Below, piece after piece: positions 37,136-47,077 of a stretch of 64,000 nt of DNA (positions within the stretch are counted from its first letter, which is position 1; every line of letters begins with the position of its first letter). This DNA is from Gnetum montanum (taxonomy: Eukaryota; Streptophyta; Gnetopsida; Gnetales; Gnetaceae): positions 157,791 to 221,790 of the forward strand of contig MNCI01004556.1 in NCBI GenBank assembly GCA_015680685.1, read 5' to 3'. The position numbers and the translations under genes were made by a program. The notes beneath the pieces are model-generated. The model saw only the letters and a list, made by a program, of their open reading frames with translations, did not search any database and was not told the DNA's origin.

Positions 37136-37750
37136 ATGGTTATGTTAACACATGCCATGACTAACTGGATTAAGGAGGGCCACCTTCCCAAGAAATTATT
37201 TGATCTTGGAAGTCCTTTAATCTATCTCCAAGTCATTGGGAATGAACCACGTAAAGCTCTTTTGGACTCAGGTTCCAGAGTCAACTTAATATCACAAGAG
37301 ATGTATAAAGCCTGGAACCTACCTCCATTAAAGAAGAGCAATATTCGGTTAGAGCTGGCTGACTAGTCCATCACCATTCCCTTGGAACTGGTGGAGGACA
37401 TTGTTACCATTGTGTGTGGGTGATCATACCCAGCTGATTTTCTAGTGATACAAGTAAACAATGACAAAGGGGACTTCCCAATAATAATGGGAAGGACATG
37501 GCTAAGTATCATAAATGCATGCCTAGGAATCTGCAATCTTTCCCTAGAAACATCTAAGGAAAATAATTTTGGGAAGATCGAGAGGAAGAAAGTTCCATAC
37601 ATCACATATAGTGATATAGGGTGTGATTGTGTGCAGAAATGTTCAACATTGCCTACATGCAACCAGTGTGCCCAAGAAATTAACATACACAAGTGCCTGT
37701 ATGTAGAAACCACACAAAAAGAGAACACCCAATGGTTAATAGCTAATTAA
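37136..37750 (+). pseudogene. Aspartic protease of S element 2
   Basis: 37136-37366 includes the catalytic loop KALLDSGSRVNLIS (DSGS at residues 44-47 of this frame). After an in-frame stop near 37365, 37445-37750 continues with IQVNNDKGDFPIIMG and RTWLSIINACLGI. This is an Athila-like gypsy protease. The active-site triplet is intact, unlike the DSSS of element 1, but the stop splits the domain. No RT follows; the sequence goes straight to non-coding DNA. Confidence 0.8.
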
Positions 37751-37759
37751 TAGAGCAAC

Positions 37760-39431
37760 TCACCAACAGACATGGAACTAACTAGGGAACCAACTTACAC
37801 CCATGTAGAAGGCATAAATGCATTGGAGCAAGAGTGTCGCCAACTTCCAACCCTTAACTTGAAAACATCAATTGGGGGAAGTTGGAAACTCCTAAAAAAT
37901 TCAAACAAATGCTTTAATAGGAGGATACTAGTCGATGTGCAATAGACCAAACCTTATCATGAATCTAGAATGGTCAATGCACATAGTACATCAAAGAGAG
38001 AATGACCTCACTCATTATTTTGGATCTTTCCCTTCCAACTTAGTGATGGGGGAGATGGCCACCTATGCTGATCAATCATGCCCCTTGGTTCCTTTTTAAG
38101 TTTTTGTTTTACACATTTTTTTTAAAAAAATTTCTTTAACTTTTCTTATTTTTTTTTGCAACATCATTCATACTTTTTCATTTATTTGTATGTTTATTTA
38201 TTTTGTTAAGTTTGTCACCTAATAAGTGCTCCTAAAGATGGTATGAACTGTATTCCATTGATTACTAATGTTTGGTTTTTACCTTTGAGTTATGATGTTG
38301 ATACTAAGGTATGGTTTTTTTGATATAATAGGCAATGAGTCCACATCATCCATGCATCCATGAATTTCTATGGTCTCTCTTAGCTTGGAATGGTACAATC
38401 CCTTTCTTTCAATAATAAGAACTATCAACAAATTGGTGATTGGGCACTTCTCAGACTAAGGAAGGACTCAAGGATTGAAAAGGGTGTGACTTCAAGGGGA
38501 TTTGATGCATTTGTGCTGGCCATTCTCTTAGGTGCTTAGATGTTTTCTTCCTAAGTCTTCCATACCATTCCGATGCTGCTCCATTATTGGGAAGCCGAGC
38601 CAATAAAAATAATAAGTCTTTGCATGGTGTGGTTCTCACCCAAAACAAAATAGTAAGAATTCAAAGCACACCCCTTAGACAAAATAATCATCTGGGTTAC
38701 AAGCACTGGTTATGGAACTAAATCAACATGTTCCCTCTAAGTAAGGCCCTTTCTCGCTCCCTACTTTCTCCTTTTTTGTTTCGTTGGAATGGTGGTGACT
38801 TTTTGGTAGGAGCATTCTTGTTACTTTAGGGGGAAGGGTTGGCCAAATGTATTAATGCGAAGTCACTGAATGTGGATTGTTTGAGGCTGGACTTGGAATG
38901 AGATCTAGTAAGTCACATTAACCATTAATACACAAGGGGCTATACACCACCTTATTCTTGAGACTCCATTCCATTCTCTTCTTTCCATCATTCTTTCTCC
39001 ATTTTCACCTCATTTTTGGTTATATCAATAGTCCATATGTTGGTTGATGCATTTTTTTCTTTTGGGTAAATTCTTGTGGTTAAGAATTTAACTCTTACTT
39101 CCAAATGACATTCCTAGAGCCCGCGAACTCTTTGAATGTGGGATTATCAGGGCATTACAGGCATGAACCTGCTTTGGGGAGGACCCACTAGCATTCCTAT
39201 TTGGTGCATCAGTTAATTTCTTTTCCTTAAACATTTCTGCAATCAACATTTATTTTATTCATTTCCATCTCTGACATCCATTTCAACGGCGTTGCCATTG
39301 TTTCTTTTTCTCTATCTTTCTTATTCCTTGTCTTTTTCCATTCTATTGCTACCGGAGGTTTGCTCTCTGTCATGGGGGTCTTGGCCCAATTTTTTCAATT
39401 TTCTCTTAACCCCTACACCTTTTGTAGTCAC
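37760..39431 (+). other. 3' non-coding region of S element 2
   Basis: Conserved with the reverse complement of 3400-4880 in element 1, without a coding frame. Two internal ATGGGGG-type purine motifs occur (about 38044 and 39372). It breaks at TTGTAGTCAC|TGTTGGC (39431/39432), where family-L element 5 begins. In element 1 the same sequence continues uninterrupted. Confidence 0.75.
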
Positions 39432-42400
39432 TGTTGGCACATTTAGCCATTTCATGGAATAGCAAAGGTGATAAAATACGAATGAGACATAGAAGATATT
39501 CAAATAAAAAAATATATGATGGTTGTGTCTTATTGATATTTTAATGTCAGAGGTTTCATGTTGGGTGAAGATATAGTGTTTCAACTTTCAAATGATGATA
39601 CCAAGAAAAGGAAAATTTATCATGCTCCTGTGTGAGGGGAAGATTGAAAAGAAATTGAAAAGCTTTATTGATTAAAATTCATGAATACATCAATAAGAAA
39701 TTAAAATTAACCTTATGGGAGTTACCATTGTAAGATTTCAACAGACGTTTTTATGATAAAGAGTAGTTCCAGCCACTGTACACGTTGGCAAGGTATTTCA
39801 AGGAAAAAATGAATGAAATTGTTGCGGCTGAGATTGTGCCCCACACAAAGTGGCTTTGAGGATGGAGAACAAAGGATGGAGAATAGATCAATGAATTCAT
39901 GGTCGTTTTCTCTGATTAATTTTTCTCCTATTTTCAATTTAACTCCTGTATTTAATGGCCCTTGGATGAAGTTGCAAACTATGTATTGTTCTATTTCACC
40001 TTCATTTTCTATGGTTAGAAACTCCACAATAAACATTCAAACACAACCCAAGCGTCTCCTGCTGCAACTGATGGAAAAACAGTCTAGAAGAATGTTCGTT
40101 CTTTCATCAAATTATGTTTGGATTCATTTAACAATAGATTGTACTGACGTTATCGGAGTAGGAGGAGTTTGAAGCAGCACCAGAGATAGATGCACAAGTT
40201 CAACAAAACCCTCCGTCATTACAGGGATTCCATTTCGCCAGAAGAAGAATCTCCCCCAATAGCGGCAGTTATGCCTGTGTGGTGAATAAACGTTTCTGTG
40301 GCGTTGAACACGTGCACGAGCCAGGGCCAGGGCCTCACTCCACAACTCGTGGGCAGAAGATAAGGAAATTGAAGCCAGCAGAGATGGGGTTTTGAAGGGT
40401 ACAACATGGTAGAATCGAAGCTTTGCAACTCATACGAAATGTGGATTTACTGCGTCCCACGTCAACAAGCCAAAATGGAACTTGATTCAGTAAAAGAGAA
40501 GAAACATGTCTGCATCTAGTGGCACCATTGCTGGTTATACGATTAACCAGGGAGACCTGCACCATTAACAGTTACCTTTCTGATGGATGCTGGAATTGTG
40601 CTGAATATTCATCTGCCAAGATGAAGAAAAAATCAACACGTTACCTCCTTCAGTTAAAACATACCCGATGCCACTGACGATGCTTGCTGGTTCGATGGTG
40701 TTGTTGAAAAAAATGGACACGACATTATTCCAAATGTCAAATGCAGGAAAAATACAAGACATAATCGCCGTAAGCTCTGCATCCATGATGCCTTGAATTT
40801 CAGCTATTTTAAGAAAGGTCCCCTTAGCTATAACTCTGAAAATTAAATTAAAATGAATTAATTTAAGTATGCATAGCATAAGATATATATATAACATTGA
40901 GAAAAGAGAAAAGATATTTTTAGGATTTTCAGGATATTTCCATTTTATTAAGGACATGACATTTAGTATTTAAAATTCTAAATAAAATACTTAATTAAAT
41001 TAAATTGGGGATTTTGGCTTTATTTTAATAATTAAATAAATAAATAAATAAATAAAATACTATAGGCTATTATTTACAAAAGCAATATTTGTAATATTTA
41101 TTAGTGCTAGCATAAATTCCTCCTAACTTTATGTACAACTTCCCAACCACATAACTTCCCAATTAAATTGGTGAGAAATATCTCTTAACTACATGGGTAC
41201 GTTGTAACTCCCTTACTTGGGAGAAAAGTTAGCTAAGATATTTTAAGTATGTAACCACCTTTGAACCCTATAAAAGGAGAACATTGGGGTCTCAAAGAAG
41301 GGGAGGACTTAGGAGAAGACATTGACATCACACTTTGGGAAGGTTACTAGCTAGCACTTGGGCTCTCACTTGGAGACACACTTTTGAGTCTTGGGAGAAG
41401 AGCATTTGTAAAGAAGAAAGTGTGAAAGATTGATTGTAAGATGACTTGCTAAAGGAAAGATTTCAGCCTCTTTGTCATGGTCCTATGAGTTATGTTTTTT
41501 TATTTTTTATTTTGTTTAAATTATTTAGCTAGTGGTTTAGATAGTATCATCCTTGGCAAGTAATTTTGGGATTTTTAGATTGTTCTTATTGTTCTTGTTG
41601 TATGGTTGAAAATTTCTATTAAAATTTTTTCATAGAAGTGCTTGTGTTTGAAAGCCTTAAGAGCATTTTAGTAGTGAATTTGGTTATTGTGCAATGTATA
41701 AGAATTGCAATTGAGATCATTGTAAGAGAGCCTCTGCTGGTAGTCATGCCGTTGAACGATTCAATAGTCAAGAGGGTTCAGAAGATCTTTGGTATTTTGA
41801 TGGGACCAGAATAGCTTTTTTTATATCTTTAAAGTGATTCTCTGTGGTATTTCAATCAAAAATTGTCAAGTCTTTGAAGGTTTTGTTGAATGCAATTGTT
41901 GACATCCAGTATCTAGCCAAAATGGAGTCTCGTACATGGTAGTTGACGCAGCAATTTTTTGGTAGCATAGTAGGATTATCTTGAAGAAATTGCTTATTTG
42001 AGCCTTGGAAGTTTGAATAATTAGTAGTTATTGAATTTGGAATAGCTGTATTATGAAGTGTTTACTCGTGTCATTTAACCTTATTTAAATATTTGAGGTC
42101 CACGCAAATCTACTTTCTTTTCAATCTATTTCCATCGAATCTTGCTCTATTTCTAGTTTTCTTGTGGAACTATCTCTTTCTCTGGGGAAAATTAGAAGTA
42201 GATTGGCAAAGTTGTGCTTAAATTTTTTTGCAAAATTTTATTTGTTACAAGTAGGTATTATAAGGACCACGTAGACTAGGCAATTGAACAAAATAGGAAC
42301 TCTCAACAACTCACAGTACTTGGCAAAGTTGGCTGAATCTCTTTAAGATAAGTCATCTATAGTGTACACATAACGCAATCGTTTCATTTTTCACAACCGC

Positions 42401-42546
42401 ATGCCGCAACAGCACCCACACATACTCACATTAACTACTGAGTTTATTTGGAGGTATCTGGGCCTTGGTGTTGCCAGAGACTAGCAGACACCTAAATCCT
42501 ATTTGAGAACACTCGTTGGCGGTCGCGTCCCAAACGGTCGCCAACA
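39432..42546 (+). repeat. LTR B: 3.1-kb LTR of element 5
   Basis: Starts TGTTGGCACATTTAGCCATT and ends CGGTCGCCAACA. The first ~55 bp and the part from about 41410 onward match LTRs A and C. The middle (39490-41100) is unique to this LTR and contains an exon-like minus-strand segment. The promoter is CCTATAAAAGGAG at about 41267. An (AAAT)n run lies at about 41031-41057. Confidence 0.85.
40565..40957 (-). pseudogene. Exon-like coding segment inside LTR B (possible captured gene fragment)
   Basis: An open frame of 130 codons, antisense to the LTR. Within it, 40665-40835 (171 bp) looks like a real exon: a pyrimidine-rich acceptor ending TTAATTTTCAG|AG on its upstream side and a GG|GTATGT donor on its downstream side. 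The encoded part includes VIAKGTFLKIAEIQGIMDAE and FPAFDIWNNVVSIFFNNTI. Broken coding-like sequence continues to about 40125. I do not recognise the protein. Introns would mean capture at DNA level or from unspliced RNA. Confidence 0.4.
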
Positions 42547-42575
42547 GTTTCTTTTGGCGCTAGAAGGAGGGCTGA
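42547..42575 (+). other. Candidate primer binding site of element 5
   Basis: TGGCGCTAGAAGGAGGG starts at 42555, eight bases after the LTR end. It begins with the TGG that pairs with the CCA tail of a tRNA. It differs from the S family site, and I do not assign the tRNA. Confidence 0.5.
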
Positions 42576-42672
42576 AAATTCAGCCACTAGGTTCATAAGC
42601 CTTATAATTTTAGTACATCAAAAATTATTTATTATTATAAAGGCTTAAGAAACTAGATACTATTTTTAGTTC

Positions 42673-43344
42673 ATGACCAAGAAGATTGATAGTTTGGAAA
42701 GTTTTAAAGTTTCACAAGATATTCTAGATTCTAAGACTGATTCTTCATCAAAAGAAGAGGAAAAGAAAGTTTTTGAATTGGGAATAGGTAGTGGAGTGAA
42801 AACTAGAAGATCAAGAAGATCACCCATTATATCTGGTTTATTGATTCATAAGAGAAGATTTAGAAAGTCTAAGAGTTCAATTATTGAAAGGAATAGGATG
42901 ACAAATCCTTGGCAAGGAGTTACACCATTAGGATTTTAGAATTACAATGATATTCCTAAGGTAGTTTACAAATATTTTCCTGAGCCTTTCATTCCTGGAA
43001 AAGCTTATTTAGCTAAAGAATACATTCACATGTTTGAGTTAGCTTTAGCTCATGCAAACATTCAACATCAAGATCAAGCTTGTAGGTTGTTTGAATCAAA
43101 TTTAAAGGATATGGCTCATATTTGGTATTTGAACTTACCAAGTAATAGTATTACAAGTTGGGATGACATGAAGAACCTTTTCTTAACCCAGTTTAGTAAT
43201 CAATTAGATAAAAAACAATTATACCGTGGGCTAGTACAAGCTAAGCAAGGAGTTAAAGAGTCAATTAGAGATTTTAACATCAAGTTTCAACGAATTTGTG
43301 GACTCTTCCAAAGACAATATAGACCATCAGAAGAAATGCTTTAA
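42673..43344 (+). pseudogene. Gag of element 5
   Basis: 42673-42939 is a hydrophilic N-terminal part (SPIISGLLIHKRRFRKSKSS). 43030-43344 is the retrotransposon gag domain: HIWYLNLPSNSITSWDDMKN, FLTQFSNQ, LVQAKQGVKESIRDFNIKFQ. A stop near 42939 and another at 43342-43344 interrupt the chain, which would otherwise run on into the next frame at 43456. It has far fewer breaks than the S elements, so element 5 is younger. Confidence 0.85.
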
Positions 43345-43455
43345 GAAACTTACCTTAAGGCTGTCAACCCCAACATTTCAATTTGGTTAAGGAGAACTCC
43401 AAACTTAACTACACTAAATGACTACTTTAGTGAAGCTATACAGTTAGAAAAATAG

Positions 43456-45246
43456 TTGAACTTGAATCCTGAAGAAAATATTGCAATTCAAAAAAGAGAA
43501 GAAAGAGTTATGATTCCTATGCAAGATTTTGCTCAATTTAAAGCTTTACCAGGTCCATCTCATGTTAAGATAGAGCAAGAACATGAAAGAGTAGAATCTG
43601 AAAAAGGACAATTAATGAGAGATATGTCTAACAAAATAGTGAAGCTTGAAAAAGCCTTGGCAAGAGTTAATATCAAGGAAGAAAGGAAAAATAGAAAGCA
43701 TAAACATCAAGACACTAAGTTAGCAGAAGATGAGGATGAAAGTGACCTTATTATGTCCAACTTTCTTGATATTGAATCTGATAATGAGTTATCTAGTGTT
43801 CATTATGCAAGTAAATCTTCTAGCAATGGATCTAGCGATACTTCTTCTCTATCAAGTTCTGAAGAAGATATGTCTTCAGATGAAGAATGTAATAACAATG
43901 AGGAAAATGGATATAGTCTTCGATCTAAGGAAAGACTAACTACTTCTAGACCCCCAAATGTTATTACTGATCCATCTACTAAGAGAAAAGCTTTTGAGCC
44001 AAGTAGAAGAGATAAGAATAAAGGTAAAGACAATCAAGTAGAGCAAAGCACTCCAAATCAGTCTTTTAATAAATGGATAAAGAGATCAAGCTTTATTGGT
44101 GATGGAGAATATGATTTGATTGAAGACCTTAAACATGTCAAGGCCAATATTAGCCTTTATCAGTTGCTTCAAATAGGAGATCAGCAAAGAAAGGCTTTAG
44201 AGTTCATTAAAGGTAAAAGGAGAGTTAGAGAATCAGAGTTAAGTTATGTGTCTAATAATGATGAGAAATTAAAGACCTCGTATGATAAGGAAGCTCCTCC
44301 TTTTCTTTTGACAATGAAATTAAAGGATAAATACTTACACAATTGTTTGATTGATTCTGGAGCTACGTCTACTATAATGCCATTGTCTATATGTAAGAAA
44401 CTTGGTTTGATTCCTGAAAAATCAAATAAAAAGATTGTTCAAGTGGATAAAAGTAGAGTGAAGATTGTGGGTCAATTACCAAATGTTCTATTGGAAATTG
44501 CTTCTGAACCCCGCATCAGAAGTAGAGTAACTATTCAAGTGGCAGATATACCAGATTCACATAGTCTCTTATTGAGTAGAAGTTGGAGCAAGAATTTCTC
44601 AGGTTACATATCAACAGATTATTCTCACATGTGGTTACCTTGGAAAGGAGAACCAAATCAAATATACATCTATAGTGAACCTTTGATGATTGATAACATT
44701 ACTTCAAATGGAAAAAGTAAAATGGTTGAAAAAGGAGGTGTTGAAAACAAAATTTGTACACTCCAAGAAAATTATAGTTCTGAAAAAGAACAATCAAAGC
44801 ATGAGGATAAATGGGAGTTATACTTTGATGGTTCATGTAATTCAAAAGGTGCAGGAGTCGGTATAGTTATATTAAGGAATGATTCACCTGAAATTCTCAA
44901 AGCAATTCATCTATCTTTCCCTTGTACTAACAACAAGGCTGAGTATGAAGCTTTATGTATTGGTATGAGAATAGCTCTAGACAAAAAGATCAAAGAAATC
45001 ACTATAAAAGGAGACTCAAGATTAGTCTGTGAACAAGTAAAGGGTAACTGTGTTGTAAAGAGTTCATTCTTAAGACCTTATAAGCAACTTGCTTATAAGA
45101 TGTTAGATCAATTCGAACATTGCCAAATAGAGCATATAAATAGAGCAGAGAATTTTATAGCATATGATTTGGCAAAAGCAGCTTCAACATTGGATATGGA
45201 AATAATAGAAAGTTACAAAGATATCATGATTGAAGAAGAACATTAG
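43456..45246 (+). pseudogene. Element 5 polyprotein: gag C-terminus, protease, RNase H (596 aa open)
   Basis: The longest intact frame in the window. Residues 1-75 have a coiled-coil-like charged stretch. Residues 85-190 are acidic and Ser-rich. Residues 280-400 are an aspartic protease with NCLIDSGATSTIMPLSICKK and a late block LLLSRSWSKNFSGYISTDYS. Residues 452-596 are an RNase H: WELYFDGSCNSKGAGVGIVI (first Asp), NNKAEYEAL (Glu), IKGDSRLV (Asp), and AENFIAYDLAKAA (last Asp). This RNase H lies before RT, not after it. From memory, some plant gypsy polyproteins have this order. A stop at 45246 separates it from RT. Confidence 0.85.
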
Positions 45247-45312
45247 CCATCAATACTAGATAATATAAGACATTTACAAGTATTTGAAGATGATGATCAA
45301 GTACTAAGATTT

Positions 45313-45889
45313 ATGAAGAATAAACAAGAATTTGAGAGTCCAGTGATATCGGAAATGTCATCAAATTCCAAAGCTAATTTCATTCCAAAAAGGATAATTG
45401 AATTGGAACATGACTTCAAGAAAAATTTACTTACTAGAAAGGATATACAAAACTCAGATAGCCAAGCTTTTGAGGTAGTGAATTTTGGATTAGACAAGAT
45501 GCTGAAGATGTTGAATATTACAAAGGAAAGAGATTCAAGTTTCAAGCAAAACTTGTTAACATGTCTAAGAAATAATTTGGACAGTTTTGCTTGGTCTTAT
45601 GATGATCTTAAAGCTTTTATGTAAGATGTGATGACACATAAAATCCCTTTAATAGAAGGTTGCAAAATAGTCAAGAAAAAACAAAGGAAATTTAATCCAT
45701 CATTTGAACCAGCTATGGAAGCTAAAATCAAGAAGTTTTTGCAAGCACGAATCATATATCCAGTACGATATTCGACATGGCTTGCTAACCTTGTTCCAGT
45801 GAGAAAGAAAAATAGTGATATAAGGCTTTGTGTAGATTTTAGAAATCTAAATGATGCTTCAGTAATCCCATACATTCCCTATATTCTAT
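45313..45889 (+). pseudogene. Element 5 linker and truncated reverse transcriptase
   Basis: 45313-45624 ends in FAWSYDDLKAFM, the usual plant gypsy entry to RT. 45628-45889 continues HKIPLIEGCKIVKKKQRKFN, ARIIYPVRYSTWLANLVPVR, DIRLCVDFRNLN and stops at IPYIPYIL, where the expected Y.LP block begins. The palm catalytic YVDD and everything after it are missing because of the deletion at about 45889. Confidence 0.85.
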
Positions 45890-45929
45890 AAGGAACTTGA
45901 GGATGAGTTTTCATTTAGTCATGGGGGTA
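45890..45929 (+). other. Residual S element 2 tail with polypurine tract
   Basis: 40 bp matching the reverse complement of 2882-2921 in element 1. It ends in TTTAGTCATGGGGGTA against the LTR start TGATGAGCC. Confidence 0.75.
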
Positions 45930-46741
45930 TGATGAGCCACAATATCAGGTACGCGATATTGCATCTGCCCTTGTGATATCGCGTACACGATATCACAGCC
46001 CGTCATCATGCCTATAAATAAGAGGCAGCTTTCCCTTGTTCACACATCTAAATTTAGATCCTTAGCCCAACTATAGCAGTTTTACCATTCTAGAGTTAGA
46101 ATAATTTCCAAGTGCCTGCAGTAGGAGTCTTAAAGTGAACGGATCTTTATTCAAGTAAACTATACCTGAGCACACATTTGTGTACATCAATAAAGACGAA
46201 ATTTCTGATAAACCTTGCAGCATGTGGACTAAGCTAAATAGGATTTAATTATTATTAAATGTTTAAATTCTTTTCTAGATAATTAAATCTCTCTCAACCC
46301 TTGACTCTCCTAGTTAAGTGCATTCAGTACGACTGCTTCAAGCACGTGTGTAATGCTTGGTAACCCAGTAACAAGTAGCATTTGGTAATCCTAGTAGTGT
46401 TGCATTGTTCAGGGTGTGTGTGGAAAGTGGGAATGAATACTAGTGCTAGGACAATTAGAACTTAGTTAGTGAATAGTTAATGAAAGTTAGTCACTTAGTT
46501 CTCTTCACCTTCCCCTATTAGCATAAGAAGTTAAAAAGATAAAAGATATAAAAAGCATATACCTCAAGCTTACTTAACCATACAACTGTGACAATACAAG
46601 TAAGTTTGGGAAGACAACGATTGATTAACCTTAAGTGTTCCATTAGGGTGCATAAGCACTTAGTCCTTGGAGTTCGACCGGATCGCACGTGAGACACCCG
46701 TATTCGTATGGTTGAGTATAGCGGTACCTTGCCACTCATCA
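45930..46741 (+). repeat. 3' LTR of S element 2
   Basis: 812 bp. Two palindromes (about 45941-45960 and 45974-45995), TATAAATAA at about 46013, and end ACTCATCA followed by TSD AACTT. Very similar to 33688-34466. Confidence 0.92.
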
Positions 46742-46746
46742 AACTT

Positions 46747-47058
46747 GAATAGCTAGGATTTTAGGAGATGGGTGTTTCCCTTTGAGGAGATGAAAAAAAT
46801 ATTTAGTAGCCTGGTTACCCATGCAGAGCTAAGAAAGAAGGGCACAAAGGTGATCACCTCTAGCTTCACGATGATCCATCATACGTATGTTCTCCTTGGC
46901 AATTTGCAAGTGACAGAATTGAGCCTCAGTAGCTTCACATCTATTAATGATGTTTTGTAATAAGGAGATTTCCTTATGAAGGTTGGACTTATGAGAATTT
47001 AGTCTTGAAGCCATCAATTTACCCAGATGTTTGGAAAATCACTGGAGGCGAGTACAAG
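46747..47058 (-). mobile_element. LINE X segment 2: linker between endonuclease and RT
   Basis: The minus-strand frame includes KHLGKLMASRLNSHKSNLHK and ENIRMMDHREARGDHLCALL, the helical linker of plant LINE ORF2. It joins in frame to segment 1 across S element 2 and to segment 3 (..WTNAC|TRLQ..) across S element 3. Confidence 0.85.
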
Positions 47059-47077
47059 TGATGAGTGGCGAGGTACC

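Larger units (their letters stand above)
39432..45889 (+). mobile_element. Family L element 5: long-LTR gypsy element, truncated
   Basis: 5' LTR 39432-42546, candidate primer site, gag, protease, RNase H, and the first part of RT. RT breaks off at about 45889, and S element 2 sequence resumes (AAGGAACTTGAGGATGAG, as next to the polypurine tract of element 1). There is no 3' LTR and no right TSD. By comparison with element 1, about 480 bp of S element 2 is missing at the same point, so one deletion removed the rest of element 5 plus its flank. Confidence 0.85.
33688..46741 (+). mobile_element. Family S element 2, containing nested element 5
   Basis: LTRs at 33688-34466 and 45930-46741 with TSD AACTT (33683-33687 and 46742-46746). 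Contents: primer site, gag, protease with intact DSGS, 3' non-coding region, nested family-L element 5 (39432-45889), a short remaining tail with polypurine tract, and 3' LTR. It is inserted in LINE X. Removing 33688-46741 and one TSD rejoins the LINE frame across the site (..KILAIQVDDNIFTSK..). No RT or integrase of its own. The RT at 45628-45890 belongs to element 5. Confidence 0.92.

Noticed and set aside
33688-46741. Element 2 as a single autonomous 13-kb gypsy element with gag, protease, RNase H and RT
   Set aside because: 39432-45889 begins with a different LTR family and has its own gag and protease. It is a nested element.
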